From positions 49,158 through 113,157 of the IMG/VR virus record IMGVR_UViG_3300032282_001564: a DNA stretch of 64,000 nucleotides, one strand, 5' to 3'. The DNA comes from a virus. Position numbers and translations under genes: made by a program. Every line of letters starts with the position of its first letter. Positions within the stretch are counted from its first letter, which is position 1. This document shows, piece after piece, positions 39,704 through 47,506 of the stretch. The notes under the pieces were generated by a model. That model ran no database searches. It was not told the origin of the DNA and saw only the letters and a program-made list of their open reading frames with translations.

Positions 39704-40699
39704 TTATTCCTTTTCCGGGTATGCGGCTTCAAGCCAGGTTACATATTGGTTAGCATAATCACTCATTTTAACCAAATCATATTTGCCACAAAACTTTAAG
39801 AACTGAGCACCAATCATTGGACGACTCAATGAGGTCGAACCTACTGTAATTGTTTCTTTAATCTTTGTTTTAATGTCTTCGGGTTGTGCAGTAAGATCAA
39901 CTAGCGTAACATTACGACTATAGTCATCTAAGACTTTGTGCTCCACACCATTGTGGTCAACCCAACGCTGTAACATTAGATTATTCCACGCAAAACCTTT
40001 TTTCTCGCGGTCCTCGAAAGCTTCGACGAGTCCCACTTTATTTTTACTTCCAACTTTCCTAACCCCCGGGAAGGCAGAAAAGATATTGTCGGTTGGATCC
40101 CCACGCATACACTTCTCGAATAAAATCCACTGAGGAGCCGGAATTGTTTTTGCCTCCTTAGTTTTTTTATCAATGACTGGCTTACCTTTTTTGTCAAAAA
40201 TACCTTGCGTAGTATGGAGCTCATCGCTAATTCCGTTATATTGATTTACATTTTCTGCTAGTAGCTGGTGAAAGTCTGTGTCGCTACTTACAATGGTGTG
40301 GTGATCCTGAGGGTGACTTTGGATCCATCCTGCCACCAAGTCATCTGCTTCCAACTCTGGGTGCTGGAGAACAGTACAATTTGTCTTTGTGCCGAGGAAC
40401 TCTTTGAGAGCGTCAAAAGTTTCCCAAAATAGTCGATCTTCTTCTTGCTCGCTTTCGGTAAGCGCCGCACGGGCAACTGCCCGGTTTGCTTTGTATGGTG
40501 CATAGTAATCCTTACGCCAGCTACGTCCCTCCAAACAGAAGATAACGTGGTCTGCTTGTTGATCTCTCCAGCACTTATTAACACTATTTAGTGTTACGTG
40601 GATAGCGAAACCCAAGCGATCCCAAGTATCAGCCTGACGATGTGCCGCATGACGGGCACGGAAGAAAGTATTAGCGGTGTCAACAATTAGATATCTCAT
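39704..40699 (-). CDS. rnh: 5'-3' exonuclease / T4 RNase H-like FEN nuclease
   Basis: A 331-residue FEN-family nuclease that would remove RNA primers from lagging-strand fragments. IVDTANTFFRARH is the first metal-binding block, ELEADDLVAGWI the acidic second block, VSSDTDFHQLL the third, and RGDPTDNIFSAFPG the last, all with aspartates in place. It is slightly longer than T4 rnh. The start shows no Shine-Dalgarno; a promoter close upstream would give an almost leaderless mRNA. A short GC-rich patch covers the GDPTDN region. Confidence 0.87.
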   Translation of the reverse strand: MRYLIVDTANTFFRARHAAHRQADTWDRLGFAIHVTLNSVNKCWRDQQADHVIFCLEGRSWRKDYYAPYKANRAVARAALTESEQEEDRLFWETFDALKEFLGTKTNCTVLQHPELEADDLVAGWIQSHPQDHHTIVSSDTDFHQLLAENVNQYNGISDELHTTQGIFDKKGKPVIDKKTKEAKTIPAPQWILFEKCMRGDPTDNIFSAFPGVRKVGSKNKVGLVEAFEDREKKGFAWNNLMLQRWVDHNGVEHKVLDDYSRNVTLVDLTAQPEDIKTKIKETITVGSTSLSRPMIGAQFLKFCGKYDLVKMSDYANQYVTWLEAAYPEKE

Positions 40700-40705
40700 G
40701 TAGTA

Positions 40706-40734
40706 ATAGTAGCATATTATTCATATATTGTCAA
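40706..40734 (-). promoter_or_regulatory. Promoter of the exonuclease gene
   Basis: On the reverse strand: TTGACA (40734-40729), 17-base spacer, TACTAT (40711-40706). Initiation would fall at or next to the ATG at 40699. It overlaps the end of the SGNH gene upstream. Confidence 0.65.
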
Positions 40735-41416
40735 ACATTTCGGTAGCCCAAGCCTGGTGCCCCGCTGTTAACGGATGTCCAGCGGAATCAAATTCAAAAT
40801 TATTTTTTCGACACCAATACTGCATAGTTGGTTTCATAAAATGGTTTTGGTTAATTTGGGTTAATTTGGTTTGTAAGTTTAAGTTAGCGTCCACTAACTT
40901 ATAGTCGAGTTGGTGCTCTTCGTACTGGTAATATTCGTGGTAATCTTTAAGTATTGGTGCAACCTCAATGTCGGTAAATGCATTAAAAAATAGATACTCA
41001 ATGCCTTTGGCTTGGCACACAGTTTGTAATGTAATAATGTAGGTTAATAAATTGTCTACAGAGAGATATGCGTTATGTAAGTATTTATAATAAAATTCAT
41101 GTAGTTTTTTTGGGTCCGGGTTACTAGTCAAAGGTTCATGGAATAATACGTCAGAATTAGTTACTCGAGCATACGTTCCATTTACTACAGGAAGTTCGTA
41201 ACGGCTAGTATCTGTCCACCCTATTGCAAGATATTTGGGAGTGTTGGTTGTAAGATATTCTAATGTAGTTCTAAAGATGCGTTGATTACTTGCACCACCT
41301 TGTGCTAGATTTACTACAGGTGTGTTGACTAATGCGCCAAGTTGATATGGCCAAGCATCTTCTAGTGTGGGTAAGTAATAGCCTTCAGTAAAGCTACATC
41401 CATTAGCCAATAACAT
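40721..41416 (-). CDS. SGNH-type hydrolase (3 of 4)
   Basis: A 231-residue paralogue. LANGCSFTEGYYLP is the nucleophile block (GCS), LAQGGASNQRIFRT the next, IGWTDTSRYELP the strand block, and AGHPLTAGHQAWA the terminal His block. It is similar in size and order to 36966 and is 14 bases overlapping with the next copy. A hydrolytic or acyl-transfer role is inferred from the fold. Confidence 0.7.
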   Translation of the reverse strand: MLLANGCSFTEGYYLPTLEDAWPYQLGALVNTPVVNLAQGGASNQRIFRTTLEYLTTNTPKYLAIGWTDTSRYELPVVNGTYARVTNSDVLFHEPLTSNPDPKKLHEFYYKYLHNAYLSVDNLLTYIITLQTVCQAKGIEYLFFNAFTDIEVAPILKDYHEYYQYEEHQLDYKLVDANLNLQTKLTQINQNHFMKPTMQYWCRKNNFEFDSAGHPLTAGHQAWATEMFDNI

Positions 41417-42128
41417 TTTGAACTAAAGGTAATAGGTAATCAGCCCAGGCTTCATGGCCGGCTGTGCCTAAATGATAACTAGTAGGTGTTGCTGTTGGAT
41501 ATCCGCGACCAGTTAGAAAATTATAATAAGTCATGGAATCGTTGTAAGGATCAATGTAACTGGTACCCCAATCTTGTACTTTGGCACCTAGATGTTGTAG
41601 ATTTTTAATGTTGGCAAAACTATGATAGGTACTAAAAAAGATATGTTTAACTTCTTGTTCTTCCAATTCTTTATGGAACTGGTATATAGTATCGTGTGCA
41701 GAAATAGTTTGTTGATTAATAACATTGGAGTCTGCTTGATTGATCACCCACTCTTTGTAGCGTGTTTCAAGTTCCTTGGGTACAGCATCATATCCGCTGG
41801 CAGTTACTTGATAATATGTACCATCGTGTAACCACTCTTCGCGTTCCCATGTAGCCCAACCTATGATAACAATATCAGGCTTGTCCATAGTTGCAAGATA
41901 ATCTCTAGTGGTACGAATGATACGACTATTGCTACTAGCAGATTCAGCATTGCAATGTAGTACAGCAAACAAGTGATTGGCTAACAAACATCCATAACTA
42001 ACACGTTCATTATCGGGATGAGGCTGCCGGCCAAGACCGTAGTACAAAGGATCATCTTCGGCAAAACAAAAGCTGTTTACTGCTTCAGCGCCAGCACTAT
42101 GACTGTCGCCATTTACATATACTATCAC
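41403..42128 (-). CDS. SGNH-type hydrolase (4 of 4)
   Basis: A 241-residue paralogue with a GTG start at 42128-42126, overlapping the upstream stop as GTGA. VNGDSHSAGAEAVNS keeps the GDS form, SASSNSRIIRTTRDY is the next block, IGWATWEREEWL the strand block, and LGTAGHEAWADYLL the His block. It is the most divergent of the four. Two such genes in tandem suggest different substrates or a hetero-oligomer. Confidence 0.68.
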   Translation of the reverse strand: MIVYVNGDSHSAGAEAVNSFCFAEDDPLYYGLGRQPHPDNERVSYGCLLANHLFAVLHCNAESASSNSRIIRTTRDYLATMDKPDIVIIGWATWEREEWLHDGTYYQVTASGYDAVPKELETRYKEWVINQADSNVINQQTISAHDTIYQFHKELEEQEVKHIFFSTYHSFANIKNLQHLGAKVQDWGTSYIDPYNDSMTYYNFLTGRGYPTATPTSYHLGTAGHEAWADYLLPLVQNVIG

Positions 42129-42556
42129 GATACTTCGGTCTTCCCGTTACCAAGATCTCTACGTTGAATTTCACGAGGGCGTTCACCAATTGGTTGATTG
42201 GCTTCCCATTGCTCGTAATTTTCCGCTATAACATTTTTACAAACGTCTTGGAACCATTGATCAACCATGTCGCTATCAGTCTTGCCTTTGTAACCAGCAC
42301 GTACTAGATTAGTAATAAACTTATCGTTCCAATCTAATTCAAATGCGCCATTGCCAATGTTGTCTGGGTCTAGTTCTACTTGAACTACGCTAACCCAAGG
42401 TTCTCCTTTAGCGTCAGCAATTTGACGTGGAGTCATTCCTGTAAAGTCAATTTTCTTTGTGCGTGGTGTTTTTGCGGCTACTGCTTTTACAGGAGCCTTT
42501 TTAGCCACTGGCTTTTTTGCTACTGTTTTCTTTGCTACTGGCTTTTTAGTTGCCAT
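42125..42556 (-). CDS. Protein with AKKP-rich basic tail
   Basis: A 143-residue protein. Residues 1-35 are alternating Lys, Ala and Pro (ATKKPVAKKTVAKKPVAKKA), like histone H1 or polyA/K tails that bind nucleic acid. The rest (FELDWNDKFITNLVRAGYKG and DMVDQWFQDVCKN) is a folded helical domain that recurs in T4-like marine phages. A role in DNA packaging or nucleoid interaction is a guess based on the tail. Confidence 0.65.
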   Translation of the reverse strand: MATKKPVAKKTVAKKPVAKKAPVKAVAAKTPRTKKIDFTGMTPRQIADAKGEPWVSVVQVELDPDNIGNGAFELDWNDKFITNLVRAGYKGKTDSDMVDQWFQDVCKNVIAENYEQWEANQPIGERPREIQRRDLGNGKTEVS

Positions 42557-43034
42557 TGTCGTTCTCCTTAACTTCCATCCATGTATGGTCGCCCATATAT
42601 TTTACTTGAGTTATATACTCATAGTCAACCGGCGGACCGGAAGACCAATCCGCAGGGCCATTATGAGTTAAAATTGTTTTGTTTTTTCGTTGATCCCATA
42701 CCAACCAATAACACTTGCCCATTACTACTTGAAACTGATACTTGGCGGCATGTACTGCATCTGTTACTTCTAGCCTACGTTTAATATCGTGTGCTTGTTT
42801 TTGTAATACTGTAACCAATTCCATAATACGATCGTACTCTTGCTGGGCATACATCCTAGCATGATTGATCATTAGATCTTTTTGCTTAGTAACAGGAATT
42901 AGGTCAAACTTTGGTCCGCCCGATTCAGTAGGATAGGGACTAACATTCCTATTAAAGAAAGGAATTAGTTCACCAGTAGACGTAGAATCATAACTTAGCC
43001 TACCATCGGCTGAGTTAGACTTTTTCTCGGTCAT
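42546..43034 (-). CDS. DUF2452-like protein
   Basis: A 162-residue protein starting at ATG 43034, overlapping the upstream stop (ATGA); an upstream start at 43079 would overlap more. It has the DUF2452 pattern: GGPKFDLIPVTKQKDLMINH, helices with QKQAHDIKRRLEV, AAKYQFQVVMGKCYWLVWDQ and HNGPADW. The family has no established role. It is probably cytoplasmic. Confidence 0.6.
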   Translation of the reverse strand: MTEKKSNSADGRLSYDSTSTGELIPFFNRNVSPYPTESGGPKFDLIPVTKQKDLMINHARMYAQQEYDRIMELVTVLQKQAHDIKRRLEVTDAVHAAKYQFQVVMGKCYWLVWDQRKNKTILTHNGPADWSSGPPVDYEYITQVKYMGDHTWMEVKENDNGN

Positions 43035-43384
43035 TTGATCCAGTGTTGTGCTAATACCATCAAGCTCAACCAAGCCCACATGGTGTTAAATCCTACTAAG
43101 GTTGGTAATGCTTTTTTACGACTAGCCCAAATAAGTGTTATGCTGGTTAACAATGTTAGATAATACAATTCCCAAATACTAATGCCAAAAATTAGTCCCG
43201 GAATAATAATGATAGCCTTGGCTACCCAACTAACAAACTCTACTGTATTATAGTTTGTCCAATATTCTCGTGTAAACAACATCATGTAGCATTCTCTGAT
43301 ATTGCGCCAGCCACTGTGCGTGTAACTGATTGCTATCAATACTGCCCATACGCCACATGCTAATAAAATTTGATTTGTTGTCAT
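43031..43384 (-). CDS. Membrane protein, unknown function
   Basis: A 117-residue protein with about three transmembrane helices (ACGVWAVLIAISYTH, KAIIIIPGLIFGISIWELYY, TSITLIWAS, MWAWLSLMVLA). ATG 43384 is chosen because it overlaps the upstream stop in ATGA; an ATG at 43399 is also open. A conserved W-R-N-I-R-E-C-Y-M-M segment lies between helices. Function unknown. Confidence 0.6.
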   Translation of the reverse strand: MTTNQILLACGVWAVLIAISYTHSGWRNIRECYMMLFTREYWTNYNTVEFVSWVAKAIIIIPGLIFGISIWELYYLTLLTSITLIWASRKKALPTLVGFNTMWAWLSLMVLAQHWIK

Positions 43385-43614
43385 TTCTTTAAACTCCATA
43401 TTAAATGTTCAATTTTTTCATGATATCTAAACTCAAATACAGCCTCCCCAGGCCCATGATACATTGCTGTACCTTCGTATACTTGACGCAACCATAACCA
43501 ACGTCCTGTTATGGCACTACGTTTAGGACACCATAAAAATCGTAGTCGCCAAATGGCACGATCGTAAAAATAATCGTATGTTTCTACGCCGGGAATATAT
43601 CCAACTCCCATCAT
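43381..43614 (-). CDS. Small aromatic-rich protein, unknown function
   Basis: A 77-residue protein starting at ATG 43614, overlapping the QueE stop (ATGA). It is rich in Trp, Tyr and Arg (WRLRFLWCPKRSAITGRWLW). No membrane helix is certain, and no catalytic motif is visible. It follows QueE in the operon. Confidence 0.6.
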   Translation of the reverse strand: MMGVGYIPGVETYDYFYDRAIWRLRFLWCPKRSAITGRWLWLRQVYEGTAMYHGPGEAVFEFRYHEKIEHLIWSLKK

Positions 43615-44465
43615 GTGCCCCACTCATTCTTAAACAATGGCACCTGTAGTCGATCACTGTAACGTAAACCATTACGCATGGCAATATCTGCTACTGAACG
43701 ATTATTCAAAGCATATACGCTTTCAACACCGCCTACTGGCATTAAGTATACGTGACCTTTAAAGCCGGCTTTACGATAAGCGGCAATAGCACATTCTGCA
43801 TCAGCAAAATCTTGTTCGGTTGCAATTACAAATTTCAAGTATGCTGTACCAACTTGTTCGTATTCACATACAACTTCTGGAAGGATAGCATCTTCCCACT
43901 TTTCACCACTACATGGAAGTTTGGCACTAACACTAAACGTTAATTCTTTCTGCTCACATCCATATGTCCAATAATTGTCGATTAAATATTGTTTAAATTC
44001 TTCTGTTAGTTTTTGGGTTCCATTTGTTTCAAATGTAATTTCTTTAAGACCTTGCATTTTAGGATGACTTAACAAGTCTGGATAAGCACGTTGCCAACCT
44101 AACAAAGGCTCACCACCGGTAATAACCAAGTGTTCATCTTCCCAGTGATTGTGTGGCAGTATCTCCATAATACGATCTACGATTGCATCACTAGTAAGCA
44201 TTGGACTTAAATCTTTAAATGCAGGATGCCAACTTGCATAGCTATCACAACCTGTGCTAACTAGTGGCAAGTCTTCATACTTATTAAACATATGAGCAAC
44301 TTCGGCAATGTCTTCTGCTTCTCCACTTAGTTCACCACGTGGCATACCAAAGCCTGCACATTTAAAGTTACATCCAAATGTACGTAAGAACACACTTGGT
44401 ACACCCATGTAACGTCCTTCGCCTTGTATGCTGTAGAATAATTCTGCTATTTTGATTTTACTCAT
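43611..44465 (-). CDS. queE: 7-carboxy-7-deazaguanine synthase (QueE)
   Basis: A 284-residue radical SAM enzyme that rearranges 6-carboxytetrahydropterin to 7-carboxy-7-deazaguanine. IAELFYSIQGEGRYMGVPSV is the typical N-terminus. The cluster cysteines are C32 and C36 (GCNFKC), and the third expected Cys is Phe; C73 (TGCDSY, matching the WCDT of classic QueE) lies 36 residues beyond, so CX3CX36C. LVITGGEPLLGWQ binds SAM. Together with QueD and FolE it supplies 7-deazaguanine for DNA modification. Confidence 0.87.
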   Translation of the reverse strand: MSKIKIAELFYSIQGEGRYMGVPSVFLRTFGCNFKCAGFGMPRGELSGEAEDIAEVAHMFNKYEDLPLVSTGCDSYASWHPAFKDLSPMLTSDAIVDRIMEILPHNHWEDEHLVITGGEPLLGWQRAYPDLLSHPKMQGLKEITFETNGTQKLTEEFKQYLIDNYWTYGCEQKELTFSVSAKLPCSGEKWEDAILPEVVCEYEQVGTAYLKFVIATEQDFADAECAIAAYRKAGFKGHVYLMPVGGVESVYALNNRSVADIAMRNGLRYSDRLQVPLFKNEWGT

Positions 44466-44727
44466 AGATTTTTGACCATTGTTTAAGTTTCTCTTGTTTA
44501 GCTCTAGCGGCTTCTTCTAACCTGTCGGCATTTAAAATACCGCGGTCTACTAGAATATCGACTAGTGCAAGCACATCGCCAATTTCCATTTCTAGCATAG
44601 TGCTATGTTTAAGGTTAGTTTTGTAGTGTAGACTATCTAGACCAAATCGTCTACACTTACTAACTTCTTGAATAACTTCTGCACATTCTTCTTGCAGAAT
44701 ATCTAGAGCTTCTTGGATACGATCCAT
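44458..44727 (-). CDS. MazG-like nucleotide pyrophosphohydrolase
   Basis: An 89-residue all-alpha protein. EECAEVIQEVSKC and EMEIGDVLALVDIL carry the E-x2-E and E-x3-D acidic pairs that bind magnesium in MazG-type enzymes. It would hydrolyse NTPs or modified nucleotides. It overlaps QueE by eight bases, so house-cleaning of modified nucleotides in the deazaguanine pathway is a possible role. A second MazG-like gene lies at 54854. Confidence 0.7.
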   Translation of the reverse strand: MDRIQEALDILQEECAEVIQEVSKCRRFGLDSLHYKTNLKHSTMLEMEIGDVLALVDILVDRGILNADRLEEAARAKQEKLKQWSKIYE

Positions 44728-45056
44728 TAGTGGTTCCTTTTACCGTCAAACACACAAACAAAATAAAGATCCACAGCGCCTGTATTATGTACACGATGGA
44801 ATACACCATCTTTGATTAATACAACATCGCCGGGCCCAACTTTGAAACGATCGCTGTCAAGTTCCATTTCGCCAGTGCCCCAAATAAATTGGTACACTTC
44901 TTCTTGACCAGCATGACTATGTCCGCTAGTACTCATACCTCTGTGTAAGGTAGTTGAACTAACAACTAGGTTTTTTAATTCTTTATTGTCTTTAACAGTA
45001 TAGCGTTCGTCTTGTTTAACGATTTCGCCACCTACATCGTATCCACCAAATTTCAT
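44727..45056 (-). CDS. Cupin-fold protein
   Basis: A 109-residue single cupin when started at ATG 45056 with AAGGAT upstream; an upstream start at 45098 is also open. The two motifs are SGHSHAGQEEVYQFIWG (H-x-H...E) and VGPGDVVLIKDGVFHRVHNTG (second His). Cupins can be sugar isomerases or dioxygenases; the metal ligands are present. It sits between QueD and MazG. Confidence 0.7.
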   Translation of the reverse strand: MKFGGYDVGGEIVKQDERYTVKDNKELKNLVVSSTTLHRGMSTSGHSHAGQEEVYQFIWGTGEMELDSDRFKVGPGDVVLIKDGVFHRVHNTGAVDLYFVCVFDGKRNH

Positions 45057-45057
45057 A

Positions 45058-45507
45058 TCATCCTTCGTATATAGCTGAGTTAGCACCGTGTTCTGCACAT
45101 TCTACCCTTACGCAATAACAACGGTTATTAGTCTTTTCTCGAATCAATTGATTGGCAAAGTTGAAAGCGTGTTCAGCAAACTTCTCTGCACCCACACCAT
45201 CAAAGATTCGTATCTCTGCTAAGTCTAGTGTTTCTAATTCACGAAACTTGGCCAAATGTGGATCTTGTCGATCCAACGCCAACTTGTGATCAAAGTTATC
45301 TTCTAACCATGCTTTGAGCAGTTTAAGTCCGCCAAAGTCTACTGCCCAGTTCTTGTTGTCTAATGTATCACACCCAAATGTGAATGTGAATGCTAGACTG
45401 TAACCGTGTAGCAAATGACAGTGACTATGGTCAGCATTGGGTTGACGGAATACAGCACTTAGCCCAATGTTGTGTCCATAGTGTTTTGTTGAATAAAATT
45501 TTGCCAT
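45058..45507 (-). CDS. queD: 6-carboxytetrahydropterin synthase (QueD)
   Basis: A 149-residue tunnel-fold protein. HCHLLHGYSLAFTFTFG provides the zinc histidines, VDFGGLKLLKAWLEDNFDHKL is the characteristic D-F-G-x-L-K...D-H block, and ECAEHGANSAIY is the Glu/His end. It converts dihydroneopterin triphosphate (made by FolE) to 6-carboxytetrahydropterin, the substrate of QueE. A promoter stands 20 bases upstream. Confidence 0.92.
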   Translation of the reverse strand: MAKFYSTKHYGHNIGLSAVFRQPNADHSHCHLLHGYSLAFTFTFGCDTLDNKNWAVDFGGLKLLKAWLEDNFDHKLALDRQDPHLAKFRELETLDLAEIRIFDGVGAEKFAEHAFNFANQLIREKTNNRCYCVRVECAEHGANSAIYEG

Positions 45508-45524
45508 TGTAATTCTCCTATGTT

Positions 45525-45555
45525 ATTATAGCATAGGCCTGCAGAATTTGTATAG
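45525..45555 (-). promoter_or_regulatory. Extended -10 promoter for the queD operon
   Basis: On the reverse strand TGCTATAAT (TATAAT at 45530-45525) is an extended -10 element. The -35 region is poor. AGGAGA follows before the QueD ATG. Confidence 0.7.
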
Positions 45556-45596
45556 CGGGATGAATGCCAGAAAGGCCGCTGTTTGTGGGGATAATA

Positions 45597-45752
45597 CTAT
45601 TTAGTATCATCCTGTTTTGTTTTTACTTCTTCTACTCGTTTTTCTTTGTAGACCGGTTCGGGCAAGTATGGAGTGATAACATAGTAGTTAGCACCATACC
45701 AACCGATGGCTGAAAAGAAACCTACTACAGTCCAAGTAGCAATTAATATCAT
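45597..45752 (-). CDS. Small single-span membrane protein
   Basis: A 51-residue protein. Residues 1-20 (MILIATWTVVGFFSAIGWYG) form a membrane helix; the remainder ends in a charged KEKRVEEVKTKQDDTK tail. Its ATG overlaps the stop of the upstream gene region. It lies in front of the QueD promoter, ending the preceding transcript. Function unknown. Confidence 0.65.
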   Translation of the reverse strand: MILIATWTVVGFFSAIGWYGANYYVITPYLPEPVYKEKRVEEVKTKQDDTK

Positions 45753-46099
45753 TTTTTTTTCCTTTGAAATTCTAGATGAAATTTTAGTGCCGCACCACAG
45801 GAAAATTGTTCGCCTTTTTTAAACCGTAGTCCATTTAATTGAAATGGTTTTAGTACACGATCGCCATTCCACCAACTGCGTTGACATTCAATGTAGCCCA
45901 GTTCTTCTAACTGATTGCGTAAGGCTTTAAACTCTGGGCCGTCGTCACTGCCAGTTGAACTCCAGTTGCCAATACCCTTGAGTGCGTTAACAAGATCGTC
46001 GTCGGTAACAACGTCTTTGTTTAAATAGGAATTATACTCTTTATGTATAGTTAGATGCCACTCCAGTGTTTCATCTAGGTAAAACTGTTTTAACGCCAC
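45749..46099 (-). CDS. Small protein, unknown function
   Basis: A 116-residue protein. The start is uncertain: GTG at 46099 has GGAGG four to seven bases upstream; a TTG at 46126 and GTGs at 46123 and 46102 are also open. It has a helical N-terminal part and a C-terminal R-F-K-K-G-E-Q-F-S-C-G-A-A-L-K-F-H segment. It overlaps the phosphoribosyltransferase gene by ten bases. No known motif. Confidence 0.55.
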   Translation of the reverse strand: MALKQFYLDETLEWHLTIHKEYNSYLNKDVVTDDDLVNALKGIGNWSSTGSDDGPEFKALRNQLEELGYIECQRSWWNGDRVLKPFQLNGLRFKKGEQFSCGAALKFHLEFQRKKK

Positions 46100-46641
46100 C
46101 ACTCCTCCCAAGGAAACACACACCAAATAGGTTCTTCCATCTTGTTGATGCTTAAACCTACATAGTCCACATCTTTAAAATCGCTGGCTTCGTTGTTGAT
46201 CAATACAGCAAAGCGAACATTGTTGCCAAATACCTCGTCCCAAGCCGGATCATCGGGCAGGCAACCACTGCGCCAATCTTCTTGGATCCAGTTCAATGTA
46301 GAACCAGTGTCATTGATATCGTCAACAATTAGGATATTTTTCTTGAATGCTGGATCAGATCTGCCAGCGTTTTCAATAACAGTAAGATCTTTGGGCACAT
46401 AGCCAAACGCTTCTTCGGCCATCCATAGATTGCTTTCTGGGCCAATTTCGCTGTCACGCAAACTTACATTAAGCGTCTGCATTGGAATATTCATGTAGTG
46501 ACTCAGCATAGTAGCAGGAACCAATCCGCCACGTGTTAGTCCCACAATATAGTCTGGACGCCATTGATCTTCGGCCATACCACGGATAATATCGTGCATC
46601 CAGGCCCGAACAGTTGAATCTTTGTAATATACTTTAGACAT
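46090..46641 (-). CDS. Phosphoribosyltransferase-like protein
   Basis: A 183-residue type I PRTase-fold protein. ILIVDDINDTGSTL is the PRPP-binding signature (residues about 102-115), and YIVGLTRGGLVPATML is the PRPP/PPi loop. Hood-domain residues differ from textbook enzymes, so the base specificity is unclear; xanthine/hypoxanthine salvage is a candidate. Neighbouring genes point to nucleotide metabolism. Confidence 0.8.
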   Translation of the reverse strand: MSKVYYKDSTVRAWMHDIIRGMAEDQWRPDYIVGLTRGGLVPATMLSHYMNIPMQTLNVSLRDSEIGPESNLWMAEEAFGYVPKDLTVIENAGRSDPAFKKNILIVDDINDTGSTLNWIQEDWRSGCLPDDPAWDEVFGNNVRFAVLINNEASDFKDVDYVGLSINKMEEPIWCVFPWEEWWR

Positions 46642-46957
46642 AATCTTCTGCTTCTTTCAGGTTGTGTGATTGAATTTGGTCCATGAACTTAATTAAAAAC
46701 ATACTTGCTACGCTGGCATCAGCACCATCAAAACGGATCATTGTAAGATTGGTGCCGTCCTTGGTCACGTAGCTAGTTTTTGCTTTACCATATTGTACTT
46801 GATTTATAATATGTTCGCGACCTCTCCAGTCATACTCTTTAACCGATGTGGCTCGACCGCCAATCAAGTTAAACCATTCTCCCATTTCGTTTGTAAGTTC
46901 TGGAACCATAAAACGGATTTCATAGCCTCTCTTGCAACCAGGGGGTAAAGGAATCAT
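46634..46957 (-). CDS. Small protein, unknown function
   Basis: A 107-residue alpha/beta protein (GYEIRFMVPELTNEMGEWFN, SYVTKDGTNLTMIRFDGADA, SMFLIKFMDQI). It overlaps the PRTase gene by eight bases and has ATGA coupling with the upstream microprotein. No motif recognised. Confidence 0.6.
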   Translation of the reverse strand: MIPLPPGCKRGYEIRFMVPELTNEMGEWFNLIGGRATSVKEYDWRGREHIINQVQYGKAKTSYVTKDGTNLTMIRFDGADASVASMFLIKFMDQIQSHNLKEAEDYV

Positions 46958-47043
46958 CGTACAAGGTGGTGCATTTGGTAGTAAATAAAAGCAACTAGAA
47001 CAAGAGCTGAAATAGTTAGTCCAACAATTTCGGATGTTTTCAT
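46954..47043 (-). CDS. Membrane microprotein
   Basis: A 29-residue peptide of which residues 5-24 (EIVGLTISALVLVAFIYYQM) make one transmembrane helix. ATGA overlaps join it to the gene before and the gene after, which strongly supports translation. Function unknown. Confidence 0.65.
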   Translation of the reverse strand: MKTSEIVGLTISALVLVAFIYYQMHHLVR

Positions 47044-47504
47044 TTTACTGCCCTTTCTTGAAGATATTGTTTGTGTTGTACCCACTTAGTTGATTCGTTA
47101 CTGCCTTTTAAGAAACCCCACTCACGTACATGAGGCCCAGGAAAAAACAAAGTCCAAGGAGTTACCCCAGGCTTGAGTTCAATGCGATGAAAGCTATTAG
47201 GACGACATACCCTAAAATGTCCGGGCCCACGCCACATGCGATACTCGCCAAACTTTTCACCCAAAGTGTTAATTTTTGGAATCCACTCATAATAACCTCC
47301 AGACAGAATTAAAGTGCAATAGCCCCAAGGATGATCATGTACATCATCGGGATCGGATTTAAGAAATTTATGTAAGAATGCATTAAATGGAAACCATGTG
47401 CGTTCTTTTAAGAAAATGTAGTAGCGTTCAAGATATGGTTCGTTGTCAATACGATCCATAATGATACGTTTACGTCCCATTTGTTCTAATAGCTTTAACA
47501 GCAT
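47040..47504 (-). CDS. Cupin-like protein, unknown function
   Basis: A 154-residue soluble protein. DVHDHPWGYCTLILSGGYYE and RPNSFHRIELKPGVTPWTLF fit the two cupin histidine motifs. A basic N-terminus (GRKRIIMDRIDN) precedes. It may be a metal-dependent enzyme or sugar-binding protein. The family is inferred from the His spacing. Confidence 0.6.
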   Translation of the reverse strand: MLLKLLEQMGRKRIIMDRIDNEPYLERYYIFLKERTWFPFNAFLHKFLKSDPDDVHDHPWGYCTLILSGGYYEWIPKINTLGEKFGEYRMWRGPGHFRVCRPNSFHRIELKPGVTPWTLFFPGPHVREWGFLKGSNESTKWVQHKQYLQERAVK

Positions 47505-47506
47505 TT

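Noticed and set aside
41085-41097. TATAAATA on the reverse strand inside an SGNH gene
   Set aside because: It is internal to coding sequence with no gene start close behind it; probably chance in AT-rich DNA.
45553-45600. Short hairpins (GCCAGAAAGGC, ATACTA-AA-TAGTAT) after the 51-residue gene
   Set aside because: Stems are short and no T-run follows on the relevant strand, so a terminator is not supported.
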